From assembly GCA_022567305.1 (NCBI GenBank), contig JADFHF010000001.1, forward strand, positions 149,381 to 213,380: DNA of 64,000 nt. Reading direction: 5' to 3'. The translations under genes and the position numbers were made by a program. Source of the DNA: Bacteroidota bacterium. GTDB taxonomy: Bacteria > Bacteroidota > Rhodothermia > Rhodothermales > UBA10348. Positions within the stretch are counted from its first letter, which is position 1, and each line of letters begins with the position of its first letter. Under the pieces are notes generated by a model. It saw nothing but the letters and a program-made list of their open reading frames with translations, was not told the origin of the DNA and ran no database searches. Shown piece after piece: positions 33,432-42,998 of the stretch.

Positions 33432-34457
33432 ATGAATAGATTCATGTTCATTGCTTTACCGTTTATTCTGCTCTCATGCGATTCTCATCACGAGCAAGAT
33501 CAAACTCAGACGGAATCGCCCACATACGTTTGGTCTCAGGTTGCAACCACGCCCACTCTTTATCGGGTAGAATCTTCGGTGGTCTATGATTCAGATAGCG
33601 ATCGTCTGATTCTATTCGGTGGTAGAGACCGCAATTGGAATGAAAGCAACGATACGTGGGAGTATAATCCTGCCGAGAAATCCTGGCGACGAATCAATAC
33701 GATTGGTAGCCCATGGAAGCGACAGTTTCACGCCATGGTCTATGATTCTATTGGAAAGCGAGCGATCCTGTTTGGAGGCTACGAAGGTGATGAGGCGCTG
33801 GGAGATTTGTGGGCGTTCGACTACGATGAGGCTAGGTGGGAGACTCTACCCAACGAGTTCGCTCCCGCTCCTCGTTACATGAATGGATTGGTATTCGATT
33901 CGGCAAACAATTCACTTGTTCTATTCGGCGGACGAATTCACGACGGAAACTCTCAACTCCAAGCCAACGACACATGGATTTACTCGCTGGACGAACTAGT
34001 CTGGGAAAAGCGCACACCAGCGATATCACCTCCGGCTAGAGATCACATTAGCATGGCGTACGATCCGGAATCCGGGAATACGATTCTGTTTGGTGGAAAT
34101 GGATCGGGAGGTACGCTCGGCGACACCTGGACCTTCGATCTCGCGCAAAATGCATGGGAGAAAATGGGGCCTGATAATGCGCCATCACCCAGAGATCACA
34201 ACATACTCACCTACTCGCCTGACTTGAGTGGTGTGCTTCTGGTCAGCGTCGGAATGGGCGAAACGACAGACTGCTGTTGGACCTATCGAGCGATCGAGAA
34301 CACGTGGATTGATATCTCTCCTGCCGGCAAGATGCCCGAAGGCCGCGACCACATGCAAGGAGCCCTCACTCCGAACGGTTTATTCTTTTTCGGCGGTTTC
34401 AGCGGCGGACCCGGTGGAGCGAGGGGGGATTTCTGGGTTTTGAAGCCCGTCGATTGA
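33432..34457 (+). CDS. Kelch-repeat lipoprotein
   Basis: A 341-residue lipoprotein with a short signal and lipobox (FILLSC, residues 11-16) and at least five Kelch blades. Each blade has a strand ending in LILFGGR or similar, a loop with ND-W and a pair of aromatic residues: DRLILFGGRDRNWNESNDTW, KRAILFGGYEGDEALGDLW, NSLVLFGGRIHDGNSQLQ, GNTILFGGNGSGGTLGDTW and LFFFGGFSGGPGGARGDFW. These fold as a beta-propeller used for protein or glycan binding. No catalytic residues of galactose oxidase are apparent. It stands alone, with a broken DinB gene upstream and an S9 peptidase gene 205 nt downstream. Confidence 0.88.
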   Translation: MNRFMFIALPFILLSCDSHHEQDQTQTESPTYVWSQVATTPTLYRVESSVVYDSDSDRLILFGGRDRNWNESNDTWEYNPAEKSWRRINTIGSPWKRQFHAMVYDSIGKRAILFGGYEGDEALGDLWAFDYDEARWETLPNEFAPAPRYMNGLVFDSANNSLVLFGGRIHDGNSQLQANDTWIYSLDELVWEKRTPAISPPARDHISMAYDPESGNTILFGGNGSGGTLGDTWTFDLAQNAWEKMGPDNAPSPRDHNILTYSPDLSGVLLVSVGMGETTDCCWTYRAIENTWIDISPAGKMPEGRDHMQGALTPNGLFFFGGFSGGPGGARGDFWVLKPVD

Positions 34458-34662
34458 CGTCGCAGCACTGCTATTTCAGTTGCGTTCAAGGCCCGTGAAT
34501 GTTGCGTTAACTCCTTTGATCGCTTACACTTGTTCACCGTCTTGTTAGCCGGGTTGAAGTGAAATCGCGCCGGAGAGATGCCCTAGTCTCATTCCCGGAA
34601 GAGAATACCCTCCCAGCGCGACAATCACGAACCACCCATTCGAACTAGTTCGAGGCCCCACC

Positions 34663-36675
34663 ATGAAAGTCTTGTTCTCATTGTTCCTTCCCGTAGCGCT
34701 GATTATTCCCGTTCAAGCCCAAACGTCTGAGAATAATCGTCTGTCGCTTGATCTCTATCTGGAAATGGAATCCGTATCTAATCCCCGGATCTCCCCGGAC
34801 GGAACTGAGATCGCGTACACCCGCGGACGCATTGACAAGGTGAATGATGACCGCGAATCCGATTTGTGGATCATGAATGCGGACGGAGGCATGAACCGAT
34901 TCTTGGTGAATGGAAGCGACCCTCGGTGGTCTCCCGATGGCGGGCGTATCGCCTTTACCGCATCCGGCGAGCCGAAGGGGTCGCAGATTTTCGTCATGTA
35001 TCACAATATGCCGGGCCCAGCAACGCAGATCACGCACCTGGATCAAGCTCCATCGAACATTACCTGGTCTCCGGATGGGGAGCAGATCGCCTTCTCGATG
35101 TTCGTTCCCAGCAAGGATCCATGGTCGATTGATATGCCTGAAAAGCCTGAGGGTGCGAAATGGACCGAATCACCTCGCATTATTCAGAGTCTCGTCTACC
35201 GTCGAGATCGTCGAGGCTTTCTGGAAGAAGGGTTCACTCACCTGTTCGTTGTCCCCGCTGAGGGAGGAACGCCGAGACAGATCACCGGTGGCGATTGGAA
35301 CCACAACGGAATCTCTTGGAGCCAGGATGGCGAGAAAATCTTCTTTTCCAGCCTCCGGGTTCCACATGCAGAGTATGCCTGGCGCGAGTCTGAAATCTAT
35401 TCCGTCGACGTCGACTCGGGTGAAATTGTACAACTCACGAACAGAATCGGCCCGGATGGTGGACCTGTCGTTTCGCCGAACAATCTATTTATCGCATACA
35501 CGGGTTATGACTTTACAGACGACACGTACATCGAGCGAAAGCTTTACGTCATGGATATCGACGGATCAAATCCGCGCGAGCTGGCAGCCGGCCTGGACCG
35601 CTCACCGAACGGCATCGTCTGGTCCGAAGACAATTTCGGCGTCTATTTCAATGCAAACGATTCCGGAACGAGAAATTTTTATTTCGCATCGGTCGATGGA
35701 ACCGTGCGAAAAGTGACCGACGGAAATCATATGCTGACGGTAACGGACGTGGACAAAGAAGGGCACGCAGTCGGCGTGTTAGCGGATCCACATCGAACGT
35801 CGCTTCTTGTCAGCTTTGATGCCGACCAACCCGCTATCGCCACTTTACTTGACGTAAACGATGATATTCTTGGACGACTTCAGCTGGGCGAGGTTGAAGA
35901 GATCAACTACAAGTCGACTGATAATTACGATATCCAGGGTTGGGTGATCAAGCCGCCCGATTTCGACCCTGCGAAGAAATATCCGCTTATCCTCGCAATA
36001 CACGGTGGTCCTCACGGCATGTACAATGTCGGATTCAACTTCGCGTGGCAGGTGCATGCGGCAAAGGACTACGTCGTTCTCTATACGAATCCACGTGGTT
36101 CGTCCGGATACGGTAGCCCGTTCGGCAACGCGATTAAGAACGCATATCCTGGGAAGGATTACGATGACTTGATGAACGGGGTTGACGCAGTTCTCGCGCA
36201 GGGGTATGTGGACGAAAACAATATGTTTGTTTATGGTTGCAGCGGCGGAGGCGTTCTTACATCATGGGTCGTTGGTCACACGACGCGTTTTGCTGCAGCG
36301 TCGGCCAATTGCCCGGTAACAAACTGGCTCTCGTTTGTGGGCACAACCGACGGTGCGAACTGGTATCGAAATTTTGAAAAGCTCCCGTGGGAAGATCCGT
36401 CAGAACATCTTCGGCGATCGCCGCTGATGTACGTGGGAAACGTCGAGACACCAACCATGCTGATGACGGGTGTCAATGACTTGCGGACACCGATATCCCA
36501 AACGGAGGAGTACTACCAGGCCCTCAAAGTTCTGAAGGTCGATACGGCAATGCTTCGCTTCAACGACGAGTTCCACGGAACGAGTTCAAACCCTTCCAAT
36601 TACCTCCGAACCCAGCTTTACTTGCACTACTGGTTCAACAAGTATCGTCGGGAGCCAGAAGAGGGTACGAACTGA
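34663..36675 (+). CDS. Secreted S9 family prolyl oligopeptidase-like peptidase
   Basis: A 670-residue exported serine peptidase of the S9C/dipeptidyl-peptidase type, acting on oligopeptides. The signal peptide ends near VQAQ (residue 20). The first 380 residues are a WD40-like TolB beta-propeller with repeats such as WSPDGGRIAFTAS, WSPDGEQIAFSM and SWSQDGEKIFFSS. The alpha/beta hydrolase domain follows, with YPLILAIHGGPHGMY for the oxyanion region. The catalytic triad is S527 in VYGCSGGGVL, D606 in TGVNDLRTP and H638 in NDEFHGTS. All elements are present, and the length is normal. It is followed after 41 nt by an exported esterase gene on the same strand. Confidence 0.95.
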   Translation: MKVLFSLFLPVALIIPVQAQTSENNRLSLDLYLEMESVSNPRISPDGTEIAYTRGRIDKVNDDRESDLWIMNADGGMNRFLVNGSDPRWSPDGGRIAFTASGEPKGSQIFVMYHNMPGPATQITHLDQAPSNITWSPDGEQIAFSMFVPSKDPWSIDMPEKPEGAKWTESPRIIQSLVYRRDRRGFLEEGFTHLFVVPAEGGTPRQITGGDWNHNGISWSQDGEKIFFSSLRVPHAEYAWRESEIYSVDVDSGEIVQLTNRIGPDGGPVVSPNNLFIAYTGYDFTDDTYIERKLYVMDIDGSNPRELAAGLDRSPNGIVWSEDNFGVYFNANDSGTRNFYFASVDGTVRKVTDGNHMLTVTDVDKEGHAVGVLADPHRTSLLVSFDADQPAIATLLDVNDDILGRLQLGEVEEINYKSTDNYDIQGWVIKPPDFDPAKKYPLILAIHGGPHGMYNVGFNFAWQVHAAKDYVVLYTNPRGSSGYGSPFGNAIKNAYPGKDYDDLMNGVDAVLAQGYVDENNMFVYGCSGGGVLTSWVVGHTTRFAAASANCPVTNWLSFVGTTDGANWYRNFEKLPWEDPSEHLRRSPLMYVGNVETPTMLMTGVNDLRTPISQTEEYYQALKVLKVDTAMLRFNDEFHGTSSNPSNYLRTQLYLHYWFNKYRREPEEGTN

Positions 36676-36716
36676 TTTTCAGTACGGCAGATCGTCGCCG
36701 TTTCAATATTTTCGCG

Positions 36717-38174
36717 ATGAGTTTCCAGATCCACACCATCATGCATTATTCCGTTCTCGTACTCGGACTATTCGTTTTCTTTTCACAGGAAAGCAGTGCC
36801 CAAGAGGAAGAAGCATTTCTATCTCTCGGAGAGACCCACGAAATTTACTCGAACGTCCTTGAAGAGTCACGGGAGATCATCGTAGGCCTACCCTCAGGAT
36901 ACCAGACCAGCGACGACACATATCCCGTAATATATCTACTTGATGGTCGAGGGCATTTTCATCATACGACGGGAACGGCACGATTTCTCGCAAGGAACGG
37001 ACGCATGCCGGACGTCATCGTGGTGGCGATTCCGAATACGGATCGGACGCGGGATTTGACGCCGCCAACTCACGTCGACAGCCTGGGTACGTTCCCAACA
37101 GCCGGGGGAGCGGATAACTTCCTGGAGTTCATCAGCGAAGAACTCAAACCTTACGTTGAAGAGAATTTTCGGACCAGACCGTACTCCATTCTGATTGGGC
37201 ACTCTTTCGGTGGTCTGTTGGTGAATCACGCGCTCGTTCATCGGCCAGACATTTTTAATGCATACGTGTCCATAAGTCCAAGTCTTGGGTGGGATGAACA
37301 GCGACTGGTTGCGCAGGCTGATTCAGCGTTCAATCATGCGGACAACCTGGTCGGCGATTTCTATATGACGATGGGAAATGAAGGAGGGGAAATGCTGGGT
37401 GGCGCGATGAAATTTGCGGGTGTTCTGGAAGGCAAGGCGCCAGATTCATTCCGTTGGGAGTTCAATCAGATGGAAGAAGAAGATCATGGTTCGGTCCCTC
37501 ACAGATCCACCTACTATGGACTCGAAAAAATATTTGAGGGTTGGCATTTGCATGATCCTGTTGGCCTCTACGAAACGGGAGGATTGACGGCCATCGACCG
37601 GCGTTTCGAGCGCTCGTCTAAACGCTTTGGGTATGAAAGAAGTGCTTCTGGTCAGATACTAAGCCAGATTGGCAGCAAAGCGCTCGAGGAGAAGAATTCC
37701 GCCGAGGCAGAGGCAATTTATGTGCGAATGATCGAAAACGATCCGAACTCAGCGACGGGTCATTACGGGCTAGGTGAAGCCCATGCGCTCATGGGCCACG
37801 AGAATGCGGCTATCGAGCATTTTAAGCTCGCTCTCACGCTCGATCAAAAAAACAAGAAAGCACGAGAAAAGCTAACAGAATATGGGGTCGATTTATCCGA
37901 TTACCCGGAAAATGTTGAGGTACCAAAGCAAGTGCTGGAGTCCTATGCCGGCACCTATTCTGATGCTGATGAAGAGTACGTGATCACCTTGAATGGAGAA
38001 AAGCTATTCTTGGAAGTTGGAGGAAAATGGGAGATGTATCCTATATCTACAGAACGATTTAAACTGATCGTAGCTGAAGTGTATGTGATCTTCAAGACCA
38101 ACGACTTAGGGAAAGTCATCGGTTTTACGATTGATCAGAATGGAGATAAGAGCGAAACCACTCGGATCGAATAG
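36717..38174 (+). CDS. Secreted esterase (Fes/IroE-like alpha/beta hydrolase) with TPR tail
   Basis: A 485-residue exported protein. The signal peptide ends near SSAQ. The hydrolase domain (about 35-290) has the alpha/beta fold of enterochelin esterases and related polyol-ester hydrolases: YPVIYLLDGRGHFHHTTG, RTRDLTPP, FISEELKPYVEENFRTRPY and the nucleophile S163 in ILIGHSFGGLLVNHALVH. D and H candidates follow in EEEDHGSVPHRS. A short TPR stretch (about 320-385: AEAIYVRMIENDPNSATGHY, GLGEAHALMGHENAAIEHFK) follows. The last 90 residues (YAGTYSDADEEYVITLNGEK onward) resemble the beta domain after serine hydrolases of the DUF3471 type. ATG 36741 is a possible later start. The substrate is not deducible; siderophore genes are not nearby. 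Confidence 0.88.
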   Translation: MSFQIHTIMHYSVLVLGLFVFFSQESSAQEEEAFLSLGETHEIYSNVLEESREIIVGLPSGYQTSDDTYPVIYLLDGRGHFHHTTGTARFLARNGRMPDVIVVAIPNTDRTRDLTPPTHVDSLGTFPTAGGADNFLEFISEELKPYVEENFRTRPYSILIGHSFGGLLVNHALVHRPDIFNAYVSISPSLGWDEQRLVAQADSAFNHADNLVGDFYMTMGNEGGEMLGGAMKFAGVLEGKAPDSFRWEFNQMEEEDHGSVPHRSTYYGLEKIFEGWHLHDPVGLYETGGLTAIDRRFERSSKRFGYERSASGQILSQIGSKALEEKNSAEAEAIYVRMIENDPNSATGHYGLGEAHALMGHENAAIEHFKLALTLDQKNKKAREKLTEYGVDLSDYPENVEVPKQVLESYAGTYSDADEEYVITLNGEKLFLEVGGKWEMYPISTERFKLIVAEVYVIFKTNDLGKVIGFTIDQNGDKSETTRIE

Positions 38175-38359
38175 AGCCATCGAGCACTTGACTCTGGAAT
38201 CAAGCTAAAAAGTTTGGTTGTCCGAACAGACCCCCGCTAATGCCGACGAATGAAGCAGCCTTCCTCCTCTCACCTCATACTGATAAACAAGATGGGCAGG
38301 GACGATCGGATAGTAGAGCGTTTTTTCCTCACGCGGCTCCTCCGAATAGCAGGAATAGC
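38175..38359. other. Intergenic region before leader copy A
   Basis: Contains a 63-codon plus-strand frame (38240-38431) that runs into the leader at 38360-38448. I do not accept it as a gene: the leader part of that frame has a stop at the equivalent place in copy B. No terminator was seen. The stretch just before the leader (from TCCGAAT) still has partial similarity to the same place in copy B. Confidence 0.4.
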
Positions 38360-38448
38360 TTGTCTATCGTGGTTGAATTGCCTATTATTTTGATGGGATG
38401 GTTTGCATCTGAAGCTCTCTTGCGAGCATAACCCCTTGGGGGACAACC
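38360..38448 (+). promoter_or_regulatory. Conserved 89-nt leader upstream of DUF1800 gene A
   Basis: This stretch, ending at the base before the start codon, has 85 of 89 bases identical to 43652-43740 upstream of DUF1800 gene B, without gaps. The coding sequence that follows is clearly less similar. Both copies hold GCTC/GAGC arms (38414-38427) and an ACCCCTTGGGG element whose G-run doubles as the likely ribosome-binding site six or so bases before ATG, so folding could hide it. I infer a shared leader or promoter under selection, or recent gene conversion. Confidence 0.6.
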
Positions 38449-40266
38449 ATGATTCGAAATAATTGCACGCATCGTCGTCTGTACGGTTACTCTACCCTTC
38501 TCGTCAGTCTGTCGATTTCCTTGCTGCTGGGAATTACTCCATTTACAGCGGCTGCTCAGGACCAACTGAGCGAAACTGAGCAAATCATTCATGTGCTCAA
38601 CCGGTTGGCCTATGGCCCGAGACCCGGCGATATCGAGCGTGTCAAGACGATGGGTATTCCGGCCTACATCGAAGAGCAACTCTTCCCTGAAACCATACCG
38701 GATCCGATCGCAGAAGAAAAACTTGCCGAATATGAAATTGTTGGCATGGCATTCGGCGAGTTGGTCGCGTACGATCACCCATCAAGTTCCTCCATGTCTT
38801 ACCGTCGGCGCCAAAATGTACAGCAGAGAGCCCGGCTCGCGGAAGAAATGATGGCGGAAGAAACTTCGAGCGGTGGCGCACAGAATTTGGATCGAGAGAA
38901 GGCTGCACGCAGGAATCTCCTGAATCCCGATATCTCTGGTGAAATAATCCTCAAAAATCAACCCGAAAGTGGGCTTGAACTTATCGATGTTCGACTCCTT
39001 CGTGCGATTTATAGCGAACGCCAGCTCTTAGAGATGATGGTGGATTTTTGGGCAAACCACTTCAACGTGTTCTTCCGAGATTTCTATTTGTCGGCTGACT
39101 ATACCCAAAATGCTATTCGTCCGAATGCACTGGGAAAGTTTGAAGATTTACTGGTTGCCACTGCCACTCATCCGGCTATGATGTTCTACCTCGATAATTG
39201 GCTGAGTTCGGCGCCTGTAGAGGTTGTAAAAAAGAGGCTCGCTCGAGGACACGCTGTGTCTCCTGGCAATACAGAGCGACGTTCGCTGGCGATGCGGAAG
39301 CGGAGAGAATATTTCGATCAGGCGACGGGGCTGAATGAGAATTATGCTCGCGAACTCATGGAGCTTCACACCCTCGGTGTAGATGGTGGCTACACGCAGG
39401 AGGACGTGATTCAAGTCGCAAAAAGCTTCACAGGCTGGACCGTGGCTGGTGTTAGCGGAGGCGAGCCTGAAGGAGAATTTATGTTTGACCCACTCCTTCA
39501 CGAAGGGGGCGACAAAGTCGTTCTCGGCGAAACCATCTCGTCGGGGGGAATGGACGAAGGCATGCGAATTCTAAAGATGCTGGCACAGCATCCATCCACT
39601 GCCCGATTTATCTCTACAAAGCTGGTCCGGCGTTTTGTCGCAGACGATCCACCCGAGGAAATAATCGAGGTAGCCAGTCAGGCTTTTACGCGTACGGGCG
39701 GCGATATTCGAGAAGTATTAAGAGCAATTTTCACGTCTCCCGATTTTTTCTCGCCGGAGTATTATTTCGGAAAGGTGAAGAAGCCGATCGAACTTGTCGC
39801 GAGTGCCATGCGTGCGGTAAGCGCCGACATTGATGGGGGATCATTTGCAACCATGTCCTATCTGAATCGGGTCACCAGGCGGATGGGCGAACCGCTCTAC
39901 AGGCATCTTGCCCCCGACGGCTTTCCAGACGTAGCATCTGCCTGGATTAGTACCAACACATTGTATCTACGTATGGAATTTGCCATCGATCTCAGCACGG
40001 GCAAGATTCCTGATGTCCGTGTTGATATAGATGCAGCACATTCCCTGATTCAGCAGCTTGACTTTCCGGAACCAACATCTTCTCAGTTCGCCGGTGTTCG
40101 CTCGCTCGCCCAGCAGATGGGTGATGTTATGATGCAGTCGTCAGAGATGATGCAGGTGGACATGATGCAAAGGCCGGAGTCATCATCTCAGTCACAGGAG
40201 ATCGTCGATACGCGCGTTTTAGCTACGGTCGTTGCCTTGGGTTCACCTCGGTTTCAGAACCGATGA
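38449..40266 (+). CDS. Secreted DUF1800 protein A
   Basis: A 605-residue exported protein of the DUF1800 family, often found beside DUF1501 in Planctomycetes, Bacteroidota and others; neither function is settled. A long basic N-region precedes the signal (LLVSLSISLLLGITPFTAAA). The core has IHVLNRLAYGPRPGDIERVK, ERQLLEMMVDFWANHFNVF, ENYARELMELHTLGVDGGY followed by TQEDVIQVAKSFTGW, and near the end YRHLAPDGFPDVASAWIST. The family motif ARELMELHTLG is intact. It is a paralogue of 43741-45570, with very similar N-terminal and central blocks and a divergent stretch at about residues 95-160. It has no DUF1501 gene beside it, unlike copy B. An RTX-repeat gene converges on it. Confidence 0.92.
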   Translation: MIRNNCTHRRLYGYSTLLVSLSISLLLGITPFTAAAQDQLSETEQIIHVLNRLAYGPRPGDIERVKTMGIPAYIEEQLFPETIPDPIAEEKLAEYEIVGMAFGELVAYDHPSSSSMSYRRRQNVQQRARLAEEMMAEETSSGGAQNLDREKAARRNLLNPDISGEIILKNQPESGLELIDVRLLRAIYSERQLLEMMVDFWANHFNVFFRDFYLSADYTQNAIRPNALGKFEDLLVATATHPAMMFYLDNWLSSAPVEVVKKRLARGHAVSPGNTERRSLAMRKRREYFDQATGLNENYARELMELHTLGVDGGYTQEDVIQVAKSFTGWTVAGVSGGEPEGEFMFDPLLHEGGDKVVLGETISSGGMDEGMRILKMLAQHPSTARFISTKLVRRFVADDPPEEIIEVASQAFTRTGGDIREVLRAIFTSPDFFSPEYYFGKVKKPIELVASAMRAVSADIDGGSFATMSYLNRVTRRMGEPLYRHLAPDGFPDVASAWISTNTLYLRMEFAIDLSTGKIPDVRVDIDAAHSLIQQLDFPEPTSSQFAGVRSLAQQMGDVMMQSSEMMQVDMMQRPESSSQSQEIVDTRVLATVVALGSPRFQNR

Positions 40267-40338
40267 TTTGCTGATTATTCTAGGGACGGAATTCGAGCTA
40301 AACTCTGGAAAAGCTCACGAACTCAGGACGTATTTTTC

Positions 40339-42903
40339 TCAATAAATCGGTGTCACTGGCAAGCTTATCACTTTTGCTCGGTTCATATCGATTTGAAGCA
40401 CGGTTGCCGTGACAAAACCCTCCGATGCTTCAACCGTCAGCGTACCCTTGAACTCGGAGGTTTCAGCGCGAGGAAAGAGGTCTTCAATACGTTGCGCTAT
40501 ATACCCATTAGCCGATAAACTTAAAGTCCTTTCCCCGCGACGGATCGATGCGCCGTTTATGCCTCGAAGAACCAAAACGAGGGAAGTAGCGGCGCCCGTG
40601 TTGTGGATGGCGACCAGGGTCGAGAGCCCGGCGGCTTCGCTCCGGCTCACCGGAGATATAAATTTCTGAACGGAAATCGCACTCCCAGTGCCTCCCAATC
40701 CGACTCCCGGAACAGAGAATGTCAGCAATCCTCCCCCATATCCCTCTGTGAATATGGCCCTGGCGCTGCCTTCAACAAGCCTTCCGGAATCATTTGTCGT
40801 GAATACCGCTGCTCGAGCTACAGGGATTGCAAACGGTGTGCTGGAAACGCGTCCCTGCCCCATAATATCTAACTCCAGACTGCTTCCGTCTTTGGAAAGA
40901 AATTCCAAATTCCCTTCAACCCTTTGAGCAGAAGAATTAATCAGGATAATCGACGTTTGAGCATTATCTCCGGCAGTTACCCGAGTGAAGTAAAGCTCAC
41001 GAGCACGCGGAGATAAACGAAGAGGAACAACGGGGATGGCGACAACATCGGCAGCTCCGGGCCCCGTAAGAAACGCTGTTCCACCAATCGTTCCCCCTTG
41101 GATCAATAGCGTGCCGTTTACAATATTCGCCGTGCTAAGAAAATCTCCCACATAGCCCGTCAGACGACCGTTGGCTGGCAAATCAACCTCGGTTGTCTCA
41201 ACCTCTCCGGCAGCATTCGTAAAGAGTGTTAATTTTAGGGCCGTAACCACACCGCCATTCACGATCGTGACAGCGGTATCTATTCCTCTCGCTCGATCAA
41301 TCAGAACGGGAATAATAATATCGTTGGAGAGTATGCTTTCAGGAGCGCTCGCCGTCGACGGACCGAGATCAGCACCCTGGCTCATTCCCCCAAAGGGTGC
41401 TTCGCCGAAAACATGCGCCCAGAACGGAGACGAGGCGATGATTTCCAGGTCGAGACGACCCAGACTCGGTATTTCGAACTCAAAACGGCTGTCTTCAGGC
41501 CCTCCATTTACAGAAACGTGAATGGGAGTTCCGTCGTGAGTAAAAAACTGTATCCAACCGCCGCTAGGGCCCTCATTTGAGGGATTGATTAGCTGAAGTA
41601 AGGGCGTATCCTCGACGCTCTTTTCAGGCATGGTGAACAGGTGCGAGTACAGGACGCGCTCCACACGCGTTAGGCTAAATATCCCTCCGGTTAACGGATC
41701 CGTGAGCTCCACGTCTCCTCCCTGCATGAACGCCGCCTTCGAGGTATCCTTCGGAGAAACGAGGGATAGTGGAATGTTCAATGCGGACCTGAATCCGTTC
41801 AATACGAGCGTATCCGTGCCGATCCCGCCGTCGATGAATTCAATTCTCCCCTGGTCGACATCACCGCTTACAAGAAGAATCAGATCATTACCTTCTCCAG
41901 CCGCTATAACGTCCGTTCCCTGACTGCCTTGGATGCTGTCGTCACCGGCTTCTCCCCTTAGCACGTCTTCACCCGGTCCACCGACCAAGAGGTCATTTCC
42001 GTTTCCTCCGCGTAAGAGGTCATTCCCGGGCCCAGCCAGAAGTGTGTCCACGTTGGCCCCGCCGAGCAACTCATCGTCACCGAATCCACCACTAAGAAAG
42101 TTTTCACCGACGCCACCGATAAGAACGTCCCTACCATCTCCCCCGCTCAGAATATCATTACCGACGCCACCGATAAGAACGTCCCTACTATCGCCCCCGA
42201 ACAGCATATCATCGCCGCGGCCACCACGTAACACGTCCTGCCCGTCCTTTCCAAATAATGTGTCGTTTCCACCTCCTCCGCTCAGATCATCGTTTCCATC
42301 GTTGCCATTCATCATATCGTCTCCCTCGCCCCCCAGCAAAACGTCCTCATCGTCTCCCCCGTCCAGATCATCGTCTCCTGGGCCTCCGATCAGTAAATCA
42401 ATCCCGTCACCGCCATCAATAACATCATTTCCCTCGCCACCCGACACGGTATCGTCTCCGTCACCGCCATCGAGCATGTCATCACCCAGATCACCGTACA
42501 AATGGTCTATGCCTGGCCCTCCATCTAGAACATCGTTACCATCCCCACCTCGTAAGTGGTCATTGCCTTCTTCTCCAAACAGCCAATCCCTACCGTTCCC
42601 GCCGACTAGATCGTCATTTCCGTCGCCGCCTTCCATAACATCCGAGTCATTTCCTCCATACAAAAAATCATTTCCTTCGCCACCGGCTAAATGATCATCA
42701 CCGTCTTCTCCCCACAGCTGGTCGTCTCCCTTCCCGGCATCTAAAAAATCGTTCCCCTCACCACCGCGCAGAATATCATTTTCGTCTCCCCCTCTTAATG
42801 TGTCCGCTGCAACAGGATATCGAATAGTGTCTGGGGATTCTCCGGGGGAGGCAACGTAGACTATGATGAAAAGAGCGAAAGGAAAGATGAACAGCGCCTT
42901 CAT
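40339..42903 (-). CDS. Secreted RTX-type calcium-binding repeat protein 1
   Basis: An 854-residue exported protein. The N-terminal signal peptide is MKALFIFPFALFIIVYVASP; a good GGAGGT precedes the ATG. About residues 35-340 are glycine- and aspartate-rich nonapeptides of the form GGxGxDxLx, such as LRGGEGNDFLDAGKGDDQLW and ISGGxGND variants, which form calcium-stabilised parallel beta rolls. The remaining 500 residues are beta-rich modules containing ISLTRVERVLYSH, SSARAIF-type strands and LILINSSAQR-like Asn/Ser-rich turns, ending VISLPVTPIY. This is unlike classic RTX toxins, which have no N-terminal signal. The paralogue at 52418-54928 is 18 residues shorter, equal to one 54-nt duplication here (42107-42214). 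Likely a surface or matrix protein; the function is inferred. Confidence 0.85.
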   Translation of the reverse strand: MKALFIFPFALFIIVYVASPGESPDTIRYPVAADTLRGGDENDILRGGEGNDFLDAGKGDDQLWGEDGDDHLAGGEGNDFLYGGNDSDVMEGGDGNDDLVGGNGRDWLFGEEGNDHLRGGDGNDVLDGGPGIDHLYGDLGDDMLDGGDGDDTVSGGEGNDVIDGGDGIDLLIGGPGDDDLDGGDDEDVLLGGEGDDMMNGNDGNDDLSGGGGNDTLFGKDGQDVLRGGRGDDMLFGGDSRDVLIGGVGNDILSGGDGRDVLIGGVGENFLSGGFGDDELLGGANVDTLLAGPGNDLLRGGNGNDLLVGGPGEDVLRGEAGDDSIQGSQGTDVIAAGEGNDLILLVSGDVDQGRIEFIDGGIGTDTLVLNGFRSALNIPLSLVSPKDTSKAAFMQGGDVELTDPLTGGIFSLTRVERVLYSHLFTMPEKSVEDTPLLQLINPSNEGPSGGWIQFFTHDGTPIHVSVNGGPEDSRFEFEIPSLGRLDLEIIASSPFWAHVFGEAPFGGMSQGADLGPSTASAPESILSNDIIIPVLIDRARGIDTAVTIVNGGVVTALKLTLFTNAAGEVETTEVDLPANGRLTGYVGDFLSTANIVNGTLLIQGGTIGGTAFLTGPGAADVVAIPVVPLRLSPRARELYFTRVTAGDNAQTSIILINSSAQRVEGNLEFLSKDGSSLELDIMGQGRVSSTPFAIPVARAAVFTTNDSGRLVEGSARAIFTEGYGGGLLTFSVPGVGLGGTGSAISVQKFISPVSRSEAAGLSTLVAIHNTGAATSLVLVLRGINGASIRRGERTLSLSANGYIAQRIEDLFPRAETSEFKGTLTVEASEGFVTATVLQIDMNRAKVISLPVTPIY
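42107..42214. repeat. Tandem 54-nt duplication inside RTX gene 1
   Basis: Two 54-nt units (42107-42160 and 42161-42214) begin with the same 28 bases (CCGACGCCACCGATAAGAAC and eight more) and then diverge by a few substitutions. Each encodes two RTX nonapeptides, 18 residues, which is exactly the length difference between this protein and its paralogue. This is a recent in-frame expansion of the repeat array. Confidence 0.8.
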
Positions 42904-42998
42904 TCCGTTACCTCCGAAGTTTGTTCTTCATGACCTTCTCCCGATTTCTCCGACCCTCGGATCAATCTTGTTTGGTTTCGTGTGAGCCTGCACCCCGT

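Noticed and set aside
38240..38431. 63-codon frame spanning the leader of DUF1800 gene A
   Set aside because: In the matching leader of gene B the same frame has TAG, and the N-terminal half has no counterpart, so conservation is not at protein level.
38422..38443. Similarity of the AGCATAACCCCTTGGGG segment to the phage T7 late terminator
   Set aside because: Only the left half matches; the second hairpin arm and T-run are missing, and it lies at a ribosome-binding site in two natural copies. Chance resemblance.
41933..42694. 253-codon frame antisense to RTX gene 1, rich in Pro and Ser
   Set aside because: It is the reverse reading of the GGxGxD repeat; repeat coding keeps the opposite strand free of stops. 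The same holds for the smaller frames in RTX gene 2 (53985-54530).
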